A stretch of 64,000 nucleotides of DNA from Neorhizobium galegae (GTDB lineage: Bacteria > Pseudomonadota > Alphaproteobacteria > Rhizobiales > Rhizobiaceae). Position 1 is the first letter of the stretch. Each line of letters opens with the position of its first letter. The notes under the pieces are model-generated. The model was not told the origin of the DNA, searched no databases, and saw only the letters and a list, made by a program, of their open reading frames with translations. The position numbers and the translations under genes are program-made. Location: assembly GCF_017877055.1 (NCBI RefSeq), contig NZ_JAGIPG010000001.1, forward strand, positions 806,001 to 870,000, read 5' to 3'. This document shows positions 17,742 through 28,100 of the stretch, piece by piece.

Positions 17742-18037
17742 TCCGTCAGGGGCTCACGGGGGAGCCGGATAGGGATTTGAGGCCAATTTCGGGGCGATCT
17801 TAAATTTCGCAAGCGGGGTCGTTTGGCTAATTTTTCGTCAGAAGCTGCCGGTTTAGTGGAATTTCTGATCTTTGTGTTGCCAGATTGTTGAGAAGTGCCG
17901 CGATTTTGTCGATCTCTCGGCTTTTTGTCTTCACATTCCTTACGAAAACGTTATGGAATGCGCCAAAGAACGCAAGAACCCGCAAGGGGCAATAAACGAG
18001 ATGCGACCCTTCCGGGATCGCATCCAGGGGAAAATAT

Positions 18038-18940
18038 ATGGAGTATTTTATCCAGCAGCTCATCAACGGGCTGACTCTTGGATCCATCTATGGCCTTGTG
18101 GCAATCGGCTATACGATGGTTTACGGCATCATCGGCATGATCAACTTTGCCCATGGCGATATTTTCATGCTCGGCGGTTTTGCCGCTCTCATCGTCTTCC
18201 TGATCGCAACCTCCTTCTTCGCCGGTATTCCGGTGGCGTTGCTTCTGCTGTTGATGCTGCTTGTCGGCATGCTGATGACAGGGTTGTGGAACTGGACGAT
18301 CGAGCGGGTCGCCTACCGGCCGTTGCGCGGTTCGTTCCGGCTTGCGCCGCTGATCACCGCGATCGGCATGTCGATCGTGCTGTCCAACTTCATCCAGGTG
18401 ACGCAGGGGCCGCGCAACAAGCCGATCCCGCCTATGGTGACCGACGTCTTCCATCTCGGCGCCATCACCGTCTCGCTGAAGCAGGTGCTCATCGTCGTCA
18501 TCACGGCGGTGCTGCTGTTCGCCTTCTGGTACATCGTCAACAGGACGCCGCTCGGTCGCGCCCAGCGGGCGACCGAACAGGACCGCAAGATGGCGGCGCT
18601 GCTTGGCGTCGACGTCGACCGGACGATCTCGATCACCTTCATCATGGGTGCGGCGCTCGCAGCCGTCGCCGGTGCCATGTACCTGATGTATTACGGCGTC
18701 GCCTCGTTCAACGACGGCTTCATCCCGGGGGTCAAGGCGTTCACGGCGGCGGTTCTCGGCGGTATCGGTTCGCTGCCGGGCGCGGTTCTCGGAGGGCTGC
18801 TGATCGGTCTCATCGAGTCGCTGTGGTCGGCCTATTTCTCCATCGCCTACAAGGACGTCGCCACGTTTGCGATCCTCGCCTTCGTGCTGATCTTCAAGCC
18901 GACCGGCATTCTCGGCCGGCCGGAAGTGGAGAAGGTGTAA
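18038..18940 (+). CDS. livH: Branched-chain amino acid ABC permease LivH
   Basis: 300 residues, highly hydrophobic with about eight transmembrane segments. It begins with the LivH hallmark [36 protein letters not shown] and has the cytoplasmic EAA-like loop with [19 protein letters not shown]. With LivM it forms the membrane channel for leucine, isoleucine, valine and related amino acids. CAGGGGA precedes the start at 18038. First gene of a six-gene run. Confidence 0.94.
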   Translation: MEYFIQQLINGLTLGSIYGLVAIGYTMVYGIIGMINFAHGDIFMLGGFAALIVFLIATSFFAGIPVALLLLLMLLVGMLMTGLWNWTIERVAYRPLRGSFRLAPLITAIGMSIVLSNFIQVTQGPRNKPIPPMVTDVFHLGAITVSLKQVLIVVITAVLLFAFWYIVNRTPLGRAQRATEQDRKMAALLGVDVDRTISITFIMGAALAAVAGAMYLMYYGVASFNDGFIPGVKAFTAAVLGGIGSLPGAVLGGLLIGLIESLWSAYFSIAYKDVATFAILAFVLIFKPTGILGRPEVEKV

Positions 18941-18941
18941 C

Positions 18942-20330
18942 ATGACAGCTGCAACCGAAACCGGACACCCGAACGTGCTTGCCAAGGCGGTGCGGGAGGG
19001 GCTGTTTGCCGGCGTCGTCTCCTTCTTCATGTTCCTGCTGTTCGTCGGCATCGAGACCTATCAGGACATCAACAACGCGCTGGTCTGGCGCACCCGCTGG
19101 GGTCTTCTGGCGATCTTCGTGGTGGTGGCGGCGGTCGGCCGCTTCCTCACGGTCGGCTTCATCAAGCCGCATATCGATCGCCGCAAGCTCGCCAAGGCAA
19201 AGAGCGGCGTCCTCGAAATTTCCGAGCAGAAGAACTTCTTCCACCGGCATTTCCTGAAGATCGCGCTGATCTTCCTGCTGGTCTATCCCTTCCTGTCGCT
19301 GCTGATCGTCGGCAAGCAGGGATCGCTGAAATATGTCGATAATTTCGGCATCCAGATCCTCATCTACGTGATGCTCGCCTGGGGCCTGAACATCGTGGTC
19401 GGCCTCGCCGGTCTTCTCGACCTTGGCTATGTCGCCTTCTATGCGGTCGGCGCCTATTCTTACGCACTGCTGTCCTCCTATTTCGGTTTCTCCTTCTGGC
19501 TGCTCTTGCCGATGTCTGGCATTCTCGCAGCGCTCTGGGGGATCATCCTCGGTTTTCCGGTCCTGCGTCTGAGGGGCGACTATCTTGCCATCGTGACGCT
19601 CGCCTTCGGGGAGATCATTCGCCTCGTGCTGATCAACTGGACGGACGTGACCAAGGGAACCTTCGGGATTTCGGGCATTGCTAAGGCGTCGTTCTTCGGC
19701 ATCTGGTCTTTCGATACCGGCACGACCAACAACTTCGTCAAGGCATGGGGCCTGTCGGCCTCCTCGGTCTATTACAAGGTCTTCCTGTTCTACGTCATCC
19801 TGGCGCTCTGCATGCTGACCGCCTATGTCACCATCCGGCTCAGGCGCATGCCGATCGGCCGGGCCTGGGAAGCGCTGCGCGAGGACGAGATCGCCTGCCG
19901 TTCGCTCGGCATCAATACAGTCACCACCAAGCTGACGGCCTTTGCGACCGGCGCGATGTTCGGCGGTTTCGCCGGGGCGTTCTTCGCAACCCGCCAGGGT
20001 TTCGTGTCGCCGGAAAGCTTCGTCTTCCTGGAATCGGCCGTGATCCTGGCGATGGTCGTTCTCGGCGGCATGGGGTCGCTCACCGGCATCGCGCTCGCCG
20101 CGGTGGTGATGGTGGGCGGCACCGAAGTGCTGCGCGAAATGTCCTTCCTCAAGTCCGTGTTCGGACCGGACTTCACGCCTGAACTCTACCGCATGCTGCT
20201 CTTCGGCCTGGCGATGATCATCGTCATGCTGTTCAAGCCGCGCGGCTTCGTCGGATCGCGGGAACCGACGGCCTTCCTCAAGGAGCGCAGGGCGGTCTCC
20301 GGAAGCTTTACCAAGGAGGGTCACGGCTGA
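18942..20330 (+). CDS. livM: Branched-chain amino acid ABC permease LivM
   Basis: 462 residues. The N-terminal 120 residues hold two extra membrane segments and a charged linker, the long form seen in rhizobia. The core begins with [34 protein letters not shown] and has the loop [19 protein letters not shown] typical of LivM. It pairs with LivH. The stop TGA shares its last base with the ATG of livG. Confidence 0.94.
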   Translation: MTAATETGHPNVLAKAVREGLFAGVVSFFMFLLFVGIETYQDINNALVWRTRWGLLAIFVVVAAVGRFLTVGFIKPHIDRRKLAKAKSGVLEISEQKNFFHRHFLKIALIFLLVYPFLSLLIVGKQGSLKYVDNFGIQILIYVMLAWGLNIVVGLAGLLDLGYVAFYAVGAYSYALLSSYFGFSFWLLLPMSGILAALWGIILGFPVLRLRGDYLAIVTLAFGEIIRLVLINWTDVTKGTFGISGIAKASFFGIWSFDTGTTNNFVKAWGLSASSVYYKVFLFYVILALCMLTAYVTIRLRRMPIGRAWEALREDEIACRSLGINTVTTKLTAFATGAMFGGFAGAFFATRQGFVSPESFVFLESAVILAMVVLGGMGSLTGIALAAVVMVGGTEVLREMSFLKSVFGPDFTPELYRMLLFGLAMIIVMLFKPRGFVGSREPTAFLKERRAVSGSFTKEGHG

Positions 20331-21196
20331 TGGCTCTCGGAACGACGACGATGACGAACGATACGATCCTCAAGGTCGAGCACCTGTCGATGAAGTTCGG
20401 CGGCCTGATGGCCATCAACGACCTGTCGCTGGAAGTACGGCGCGGCGAGATCACCGCCCTGATCGGCCCGAACGGCGCCGGCAAGACCACGGTGTTCAAC
20501 TGCATCACCGGTTTCTACAAGCCGACCATGGGCATGCTCACCCTGCAGCGCAGGGACGGCAAGGAATATCTGCTGGAGCGCCTGCGCGACTTCGAGATCC
20601 CCAAGGTGGCGGGCGTCGCCCGCACCTTCCAGAACATCCGCCTGTTCTCGGGCCTGACGGTTCTCGAAAACCTGCTGGTCGCACAGCACAACGCGCTGAT
20701 GAAGGCGTCGGGCTACACGATCCTCGGCCTCCTCGGCCTGCCAACCTATAGCAAGGCGGTCGATGCCTCGATCGAGAAGGCGAAATACTGGCTCGACAAG
20801 GCCGATCTGACCGATCGCGCCGACGATCCCGCCGGCGACCTTCCTTACGGCGCCCAGCGGCGGCTCGAAATCGCCCGCGCGATGTGCACCAATCCGGAAC
20901 TGCTGTGCCTCGACGAACCGGCGGCCGGCCTCAATCCGCGCGAATCGGCGGCGCTGAACACGCTGCTGCATCAGATCCGCGACGAAGGCGTGTCGATCCT
21001 TTTGATCGAGCACGACATGTCGGTGGTCATGCAGATTTCCGACCATGTCGTGGTGCTCGAATACGGCCAGAAGATTTCCGACGGCTCGCCGGACCATGTG
21101 AAGAACGACCCCCGAGTGATCGCCGCGTATCTCGGCGTCGAGGATGACGAGGTGGAAGAGGTGATTGCGGTAGAACTCGAGGGAGGCAATCACTGA
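20330..21196 (+). CDS. livG: Branched-chain amino acid ABC ATPase LivG
   Basis: 288 residues. Walker [10 protein letters not shown] at residues 46-54, a LivG-specific insertion after it ([21 protein letters not shown]), the ABC signature region [14 protein letters not shown], and Walker [14 protein letters not shown]. The first seven residues may not be translated, since a second ATG at codon 8 begins the conserved part. The C-terminal acidic tail is variable. It overlaps livM and livF by one base on each side. Confidence 0.94.
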   Translation: MALGTTTMTNDTILKVEHLSMKFGGLMAINDLSLEVRRGEITALIGPNGAGKTTVFNCITGFYKPTMGMLTLQRRDGKEYLLERLRDFEIPKVAGVARTFQNIRLFSGLTVLENLLVAQHNALMKASGYTILGLLGLPTYSKAVDASIEKAKYWLDKADLTDRADDPAGDLPYGAQRRLEIARAMCTNPELLCLDEPAAGLNPRESAALNTLLHQIRDEGVSILLIEHDMSVVMQISDHVVVLEYGQKISDGSPDHVKNDPRVIAAYLGVEDDEVEEVIAVELEGGNH

Positions 21197-21924
21197 TGGC
21201 GGCCGAAAACCTTCTGAAAGTCGAGGCTGTCGAGACTTATTACGGCAATATCCGTGCACTCGCAGGCGTCGATGTCGAAGTCAACAGGGGCGAGATCGTC
21301 AGCCTGATCGGTGCCAACGGTGCCGGCAAATCGACGCTGATGATGACCATCTGCGGTGCCCCGCAGGCCCGCGCCGGCTCAATTATTTTCGACGGCGAGG
21401 ACATCACCAGGCTGCCGACGCACCTGATCGCGCGACGCCGCATCGCCCAATCTCCCGAAGGCCGGCGCATCTTTCCGCGCATGACCGTCTACGAGAACCT
21501 GCAGATGGGTGCCGGCCTCGACAACCTCAAATATTTCAGCGAGGACGTCGAAAAGATCTTCACGCTCTTCCCGCGCCTCAAGGAACGCCAGGCGCAGCGT
21601 GGCGGCACGCTTTCGGGCGGCGAACAGCAGATGTTGTCGATCGGGCGCGCGCTGATGGCGCGGCCGAAGCTGCTTTTACTCGACGAGCCTTCGCTGGGCT
21701 TGGCGCCGCTGATCGTCAAGGGCATTTTCGAGGCGATCAAGAAGCTGAACGAGGAAGAGGGGCTTACCGTCTTCCTGGTCGAGCAGAATGCGTTCGCGGC
21801 ATTGAAACTCTCCGACCGTGGCTATGTGATGGTCAACGGCAAGGTGACGATGTCCGGTTCCGGAAAAGAGCTTCTTGCCAATCCGGAAGTGCGCGCCGCC
21901 TACCTTGAAGGTGGACGGCATTGA
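21196..21924 (+). CDS. livF: Branched-chain amino acid ABC ATPase LivF
   Basis: 242 residues. Walker A GANGAGKST (39-47), signature LSGGEQQMLSIGRALMARPK, Walker B LLLLDEPSLGLAP and the H-loop replaced by the family-typical LVEQNA. It forms the ATPase heterodimer with LivG. Confidence 0.94.
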   Translation: MAAENLLKVEAVETYYGNIRALAGVDVEVNRGEIVSLIGANGAGKSTLMMTICGAPQARAGSIIFDGEDITRLPTHLIARRRIAQSPEGRRIFPRMTVYENLQMGAGLDNLKYFSEDVEKIFTLFPRLKERQAQRGGTLSGGEQQMLSIGRALMARPKLLLLDEPSLGLAPLIVKGIFEAIKKLNEEEGLTVFLVEQNAFAALKLSDRGYVMVNGKVTMSGSGKELLANPEVRAAYLEGGRH

Positions 21925-21963
21925 ACGTATTGGTTGTGCTTTTGGCAGCCGGAGGAATTTAGG

Positions 21964-22317
21964 ATGCAGGGACTGTTTTTCGAAAGCGACAGCGGCGTGC
22001 GGTACCTCTTGCGTTTCCTCGTGCTGATCATCGGTTTCTGGACCGCGTGGAGGTCCGGCAAGGCCGCCGCCGAGGGGTGGAACGGTTATCTGACGGTGGT
22101 GGTCTATACGCTGTTGCTCGGCGTGGCGATGCGCTTTCTGCACTATGCGCTGTTCCAGGGGCCGTTCATCAGCCCGTTCTATTACATCCTCGACGTGGTC
22201 ATCCTGCTCGTCTTTTCGAGCGCCGGATTCCGCATTCGGCGGACGCGCCAGATGGTGCAGAATTACTATTGGCTCTACGAGCCGACTTCGGCTTTCTCCT
22301 TCAAGAAGAAAGATTGA
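21964..22317 (+). CDS. Small membrane protein linked to the liv operon (117 aa)
   Basis: 117 residues with three hydrophobic segments (about 12-30, 42-62 and 68-88), followed by a basic tail FRIRRTRQMVQNYYWLYEP. The ATG at 21964 has GGAGG eleven bases upstream. It sits between livF and livK in the same direction, and I recall similar small membrane genes at this point in other Hyphomicrobiales liv operons. No known function. It could be an accessory of the transporter or simply a conserved passenger. Confidence 0.8.
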   Translation: MQGLFFESDSGVRYLLRFLVLIIGFWTAWRSGKAAAEGWNGYLTVVVYTLLLGVAMRFLHYALFQGPFISPFYYILDVVILLVFSSAGFRIRRTRQMVQNYYWLYEPTSAFSFKKKD

Positions 22318-22456
22318 CAGCCGCACTTTTCTGTCCTCAGATTGGCCCGGGTTGAAATCATAAGTAACCTAGAGTGGAACATTTCCGGCGCAGTGATGGT
22401 GGGTATTGCGCCCGGTTTCGAAAAATCAGCTCACCTAAAAAATTGGGAGTAACTCG

Positions 22457-23581
22457 ATGAAGAAGTCTCTTCTTTCCGCGGTTGCGCTGACGGCCATGGT
22501 CGCCTTCAGCGGTAGCGCATGGGCCGACATCGTTATTGGCGTCGGCGGTCCGCTCACGGGTCCGAACGCCGCCTTCGGTGCACAGCTCCAGAAGGGTGCC
22601 GAACAGGCTGCAGCCGATATCAATGCCGCCGGCGGCATCAACGGCGAAAAGATCAAGATCGTCCTCGGCGACGACGTGTCGGACCCCAAGCAGGGCATCT
22701 CGGTTGCCAACAAGTTTGCCTCCGACGGCGTGAAATACGTGGTTGGTCACTTCAACTCGGGCGTTTCCATCCCGGCTTCGAAGGAAGTCTATGCCGAGAA
22801 CGGCATGCTGGAAATCACCCCGGCTGCAACCAACCCGGTCTTCACCGAGCGTGGCCTGTGGAACGTGTTCCGTACCTGCGGTCGTGACGACCAGCAGGGC
22901 AGCGTTGCCGGCGCTTACCTCGCCGACAAGTTCAAGACTGCCAAGATCGCCATCATCGACGACAAGACGCCTTACGGTCAGGGCCTTGCCGAAGAGACCA
23001 AGAAGGCGATGAACGCCAAGGGCCTCAAGGAAGTCATCCGCGAAGGCGTCAACGTCGGCGACAAGGACTTCTCGGCTCTCATCTCCAAGATGAAGGAAGC
23101 CGGCGTCACGATCATCTACTGGGGCGGTCTCCACACCGAAGCCGGCCTGATCATCCGCCAGGCCAAGGACCAGGGCCTCAAGGCTACGCTCGTTTCGGGT
23201 GACGGCATCGTCTCCAACGAACTGGCCTCGATCGCCGGCGACGCCGTCGCAGGCACGCTCAACACCTTCGGCCCCGACCCGACGCTGAACCCGGCCAACA
23301 AGGATCTGGTTGCCAAGTTCAAGGCTGCCGGCTTCAACCCGGAAGCCTACACGCTCTACTCCTACGCAGCCGTGCAGGTCATCGCTGCCGGCATCAAGGC
23401 AACCGGCAAGGCCGACGACGCCGAAGCCGTTGCCAAGACGCTGCATGAAAAGGGTCCGTTCAAGACCGTTCTCGGCGACATGGCCTTCGACGCCAAGGGC
23501 GACCCGAAGCTTCCCGGCTACGTCATGTACGAGTGGAAGAAGGGCCCGGACGGCAAGTACAGCTACTTCCCGCAGGGCTGA
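22457..23581 (+). CDS. livK: Branched-chain amino acid periplasmic binding protein
   Basis: 374 residues with a 23-residue signal peptide ([23 protein letters not shown]). The mature protein starts [20 protein letters not shown], the start pattern of type I periplasmic binding proteins of the LivJ/LivK family, and keeps that two-lobe pattern throughout (NFNSG-like hinge, YEWKKGPDG tail). Strong codon bias towards preferred codons suggests high expression. GGGAG precedes the ATG. The 139 bases before it could hold a second promoter, and an intrinsic terminator follows. Confidence 0.93.
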   Translation: MKKSLLSAVALTAMVAFSGSAWADIVIGVGGPLTGPNAAFGAQLQKGAEQAAADINAAGGINGEKIKIVLGDDVSDPKQGISVANKFASDGVKYVVGHFNSGVSIPASKEVYAENGMLEITPAATNPVFTERGLWNVFRTCGRDDQQGSVAGAYLADKFKTAKIAIIDDKTPYGQGLAEETKKAMNAKGLKEVIREGVNVGDKDFSALISKMKEAGVTIIYWGGLHTEAGLIIRQAKDQGLKATLVSGDGIVSNELASIAGDAVAGTLNTFGPDPTLNPANKDLVAKFKAAGFNPEAYTLYSYAAVQVIAAGIKATGKADDAEAVAKTLHEKGPFKTVLGDMAFDAKGDPKLPGYVMYEWKKGPDGKYSYFPQG

Positions 23582-23612
23582 GCCGCACTCGGCCAAGCCG
23601 AATTTCAGAGGG

Positions 23613-23640
23613 AGCCCGGCCAAAAGCCGGGCTTCTTTGC
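23613..23640 (+). terminator. Intrinsic terminator after livK
   Basis: AGCCCGGC (23613-23620), a five-base loop, then GCCGGGCT (23626-23633), followed by TCTTTGCTTTTTATTC. It closes the liv operon. Confidence 0.9.
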
Positions 23641-23673
23641 TTTTTATTCAAAAACTTCCGCCATTGGTGGAAG

Positions 23674-24219
23674 TCAATTACTCGGATATCCCTCCACTCG
23701 CGTCAGCGCGTAAGTCACCGAATTTAGATCTCGCTGAAGCTCATAAAGTTGGCAAGCCAGATTGGCGATCACTTCGGGCGTTACGGTGTTCAGGCTTACG
23801 GTCGTGCATGATTTTTCTCGCCTGTACTCGAGTGCGAGTGCGGATACTTCGTACGTGTCGCCGCTACCAAATATCCCGACCTCAACGGCATCATGTATCG
23901 CCCGATGTCTTTGTGTTCTGAGAGTATCAAATCGGGTCAGCGCATCTGAAGCCTGATCCCTTAGCCTGTCATCAGTGATCATATTGATGCGAAGATGGAC
24001 GAAGGCCTTTGCTTTTTGGTCCCAGTTCCTAAGTTTCTGAGCTACTTCCTCTGGCGGCATCTGGTGAGGGGAGCCTTCCGAAGGAATCTTCGAGCATAAT
24101 TCAATTAGCTCGTTATCCGCATACGCGGCCTGCATCACCAAATGCCCCAAAGGCTCGATAAATGGTTGGCGGAATTCGTCCACATTCGGTAAGCGCAAAA
24201 CATTCATTCCCTTTATCAC
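23674..24219 (-). CDS. Hypothetical protein of lower GC (181 aa)
   Basis: A soluble, mostly helical 181-residue protein. Start either GTG at 24219 or ATG at 24207; neither has a well-spaced ribosome binding site. It contains RxxRHRAIHDAVE, which resembles the RxxxH-like motifs of HEPN or AbiV-type helical proteins, but I would not call it on that. GC is clearly below that of its neighbours and rare codons are frequent, suggesting recent acquisition. It stands alone between the liv terminator and the regulator gene. Function unknown. Confidence 0.65.
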   Translation of the reverse strand: MIKGMNVLRLPNVDEFRQPFIEPLGHLVMQAAYADNELIELCSKIPSEGSPHQMPPEEVAQKLRNWDQKAKAFVHLRINMITDDRLRDQASDALTRFDTLRTQRHRAIHDAVEVGIFGSGDTYEVSALALEYRREKSCTTVSLNTVTPEVIANLACQLYELQRDLNSVTYALTRVEGYPSN

Positions 24220-24247
24220 CGCAATGACGGTTTAAAGCATCCCACAC

Positions 24248-25171
24248 TCACATCTCGTGCAGCACATGCGCGGCCTTGACCGCCGCCGAGGCGCGATTTT
24301 CGACGCCGAGCTTCACGTAGATCTGTTCCAGATGCTTGTTCACCGTGCGGGCGGACAGTCCGAGAATATCGCCGATGTCGCGGTTCGACTTGCCCTTGGC
24401 GATCCACAGCAGCACTTCGGACTCACGCTGGGTCAGCGGAAAATGCTGGCGCAGCACCTCGTCGTCCGGGCGTTTGTTGGCGGCCGTCAGGCGGAAGAGA
24501 TGTTCGTCGGCGCCGATCGCGCCAAGGAAGGCGAATTGCAGGCTCGCCTGGCCGTTCTGGACGAGGGCGAAGGCGGCGTCGCGGGCAAAGCCCGGCTTGT
24601 CGCGCTCGGCCATCCAGGCGGAGATGCGGCGGGAGACGATGTCGAGCCCGTCGTCGCTGTTGGTCGCCGCATTGATCAGCCTTGTCGCCTGCGGCGTCGA
24701 CCAGTGGATCGCGCCATTCGCCTTGACTGCCAGCAGGTGGCGGCCGGCGGCATCGAGCGCCACGCGGGCGCTCTGGGCGGAGCGGGCATTGGAGAGATGG
24801 ACGCGGATGCGGGCGCGCAGCTCGTCGATATTGATCGGCTTGGTGAGATAATCGACGCCGCCGGAATCGAGCGCGTTGACCACATGCTCGGTCTCGGTGA
24901 GGCCGGTCATGAAGATGACCGGCACCTGCGTCACGCCGCCATTGGTCTTGAGCTTCCGGCAGGTCTCGAACCCATCCATCCCGGGCATGACCGCGTCGAG
25001 CAGGATGAGATCGGGCGTGATCCGTTCGACGATGTTGAGCGCCGACTGGCCGGTCGTGGCGATCAGCACCGAGAAGCCGGATTTCTCGAGCGCTTCGGTG
25101 AGGAAGCCCAGCGTTTCGGGGCTGTCGTCCACGAGAAGGACGATATCGCGCGGCAGAGCAGTTTCAGCCAT
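24248..25171 (-). CDS. Response regulator with receiver and LuxR-type HTH
   Basis: 307 residues from the ATG at 25171. Receiver domain: acidic pair Asp15/Asp16, phosphoacceptor Asp59 (LILLDAVMPGMDGFE), Thr89 and Lys111. The C-terminal LuxR/FixJ helix-turn-helix starts at LTQRESEVLLWIAKGKSNRD and includes SARTVNKHLEQIYVKLGV. Between them is an unusually long linker of about 120 residues (VALDAAGRHLLAVKANGAIHW...) resembling a degenerate sensor module. The gene start overlaps the end of the hybrid kinase gene by eight bases, so the two form one two-component pair. Targets unknown. Confidence 0.92.
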   Translation of the reverse strand: MAETALPRDIVLLVDDSPETLGFLTEALEKSGFSVLIATTGQSALNIVERITPDLILLDAVMPGMDGFETCRKLKTNGGVTQVPVIFMTGLTETEHVVNALDSGGVDYLTKPINIDELRARIRVHLSNARSAQSARVALDAAGRHLLAVKANGAIHWSTPQATRLINAATNSDDGLDIVSRRISAWMAERDKPGFARDAAFALVQNGQASLQFAFLGAIGADEHLFRLTAANKRPDDEVLRQHFPLTQRESEVLLWIAKGKSNRDIGDILGLSARTVNKHLEQIYVKLGVENRASAAVKAAHVLHEM

Positions 25172-28100
25172 CACTCGTCCTTTCTGCCTCAAGGCGGCTT
25201 AGGAATTTCATATAACCGGCAAGATCGAAGGCCTGCACGTAAGTGCCGAGTTCTTCCGCGAAGGGGCGGTGCTCCTCCTCCCGAGCGAGATCGGCAAGTT
25301 TCGCTTCGATACCGCGGACGTAGCCGATTTCGCCGAGCCGCAAAAGGTCCTGAACGTGGTCCGTCCCCGGACTTTTGATCGGCTTTTTCGGGCCGACCAC
25401 TGCCGGCAGCACCGTTTCGTTTTCATAGACCCAGACGAGGCCGAGATGGGCGGCGAGCTTGTCGGCAAGGCGGCGGATGTCGACCGGTTTGGCGATTGCA
25501 TCGTTATGGCCCTCGTCACCGGAATGCGTCGCAACACCATCGCCGATATTGGCCGACAGCATGACGATCGGCGCCACCTGGCCGATCTCGCGCAGCTTGC
25601 CGACTAGCTGCCAGCCGCTCATGCCGGGCATGGAAATATCGACGAGGAACAGATCCGGCGTGACGCCCTCGATCAGCGTCAGGCAGTCCGGCCCGCTATT
25701 GGCGGTCAGCACGACGAAATCCATCGGCGCCAGCACTTCGCGCATCAGGTCGCGGTGGTCCTCGTTATCGTCGACGAGGACGATGGTGCGGCGTGGGCCG
25801 GTATAGGAAACGATCTTCTTTTCCGCCGCCGGCGCGGTGTTCGGCCGCTCAATGGCGGACAGCATCAGCCGCACCTTGAAGATCGAGCCTTCGCCCTTGG
25901 TGCTGGCGACAGCGATCTCGCCGCCGAGTGTGTTGGTCAGAAGCTGGGTGATGGTGAGGCCGAGGCCGAGGCCGGGCATCGGGCGCACGCTTTCCGCCTC
26001 GCCGCGCTGGAAGGGCTCGTAGATACGACCGAGATCCTTCTCCGCGATGCCGCGGCCGGTATCGGAAATCGTGAAGGTGGCGACCTGGCTGCGATAGGCG
26101 ACCTCGAACCGCACCTTGCCTTCGTCGGTGAACTTGATGGCGTTCGACAGCAGGTTGACGAGGATCTGGCGCAGCCGCTTCTCGTCGGTGCGGACATATT
26201 GCGGCAATGCCCCGGCGCGCTCGTGCTCGAATGTCAGACCCTTCGCCTGCGCCTGCAGCCCGAACATCTCGACGATCTGGTCCAGAAAGTCCTGGATGTT
26301 GATCTCGTTGGAATAGACCTGCAGCCGGCCGGCCTCGATCTTGGAAATGTCGAGCAGTCCGTCGATCAGCCCGGAAAGATGGTCGGCAGAGCGCTTGATG
26401 ACCTTGATCGCCGATTGGCGCGGCGCGGGAATGGTCTCGTCACGCTCGAGGATCTGGGCGTAACCGAGCACGGCGTTGAGCGGCGTGCGCAGCTCATGGG
26501 ACAGGCCGACGACGTAGCGGCTCTTGGCGCGGTTGGCGGCCTCGGCGGTTTCCTTGGCATCCTGCAATGCCGCGTCGGTCTTCTTGTGGGCGGCGATTTC
26601 CTTGAGCAGCAGGGTGTTCTGGCGGGAGGACTCCTCTTCAGCGACCACCCGGCTGTCATGGGCGAGCACGTAAAACCAGGAGACGATGCCGGCGATGATG
26701 GCGAAGACGAAAAAGACGATCAGCACCGTGCCGTAGATCACCTCGGCATTGACCGGCGTCGCCCGACTGACCTGATAGGCGATCATGCCGAGGATCGTGC
26801 CGATCACCGAGATCGACAGCACCGCGGTCGTCGCGTAGCGCCCGAGGCGCGTCGTCAACCGGGTGATGACGCTCTCCGGCAGGAAGGAGCGGGCGACGGT
26901 GCCGACCTGGGTGTTCAGCCGAGCATGCGGCTTGCACATGTCGTGGCAGCGGCTGTCGAGCGAACAGCAGAGCGAGCAGATCGGTGCGGCATAGGCCGGG
27001 CACCACGCCATGTCCTCGTGCTCGAACGGGTGTTCGCAGATGGAGCAGGTGATCGAGCCGACGCTTTTCCAGCTCTGGCGCGGTTTTCGGGCAAGGTAGA
27101 ATTTGCCCTTGGTGGCAAAGGCGAGCGCCGGCGAGATCAGGAAGGCGACCAGTGTCAGGTAGGTAGCGAGCGAGGCCATCAGCGGGCCGAACAGGCCGAA
27201 ATGGGCAGCGAGCGCTATGGCCGCCGAGCCGAACATCGAGCCCAAGCCCACCGGATTGATATCGTAGAGATGGGCGCGCTTGAATTCGATGCCCTCAGGC
27301 GACAGGCCGAGCGGCTTGTTGATCATGAGATCGGCCGAGATGGTGCAGAGCCAGGACATGGCGATGATCGAGAAAATGCCGAGCGTCGCTTCGAGCAGTC
27401 GGTAGATGCCGAGCTCCATCAGGAGCAGCGCGATCACCACGTTGAACACCAGCCAGACGACGCGGCCGGGATGGCTGTGGGTGAGGCGCGAGAAGAAGTT
27501 CGACCAGGCGAGCGAGCCCGCATAGGCGTTCATCACGTTGATCTTCAGCTGCGAGACGACCACGAAGGCGGCCATCAGCAGCAGGGCTGCGGTGTCGTTC
27601 GGGATCATGTAGCCGAAGGCGGCGAAATACATGTGCGCCGGGTCGGCCGCCTCGCGGATCGGTACGGCGGTCGAGAGCGTCAGCACCGCCAGGAACGAGC
27701 CGGCCAGAAGTTTTGGCACGCCGACCACCACCCAGCCGGGACCGGCCAGGAAAACCGCCAACCGGTGCCGCCACTTGCGCAGGCCCTCCGGCGGCAGGAA
27801 GCGCAGGAAGTCGACCTGCTCGCCGATCTGCGGCATCAAGGCGAGGATGACGGCGGAGGCGGCACCGAACTCGACGAGATTGAAGGGCGCCGGGCCGCCG
27901 ACCTCGGCGTTGGAATGGCCGATGCCAGCAAAAGCGCGCCAGAGATCGAACTTCTCCCAATCCATGAAGGCGATGAACAGGAAGGGGAGGATATTGAGCA
28001 CGATCCAGAACGGCTGGGTGATCAGCTGGAAGCGGGAGATGAGCTGCACGCCGTAGATGACCAGCGGGATGACCACCGCGGCGCTGATCATATAGCCGAT

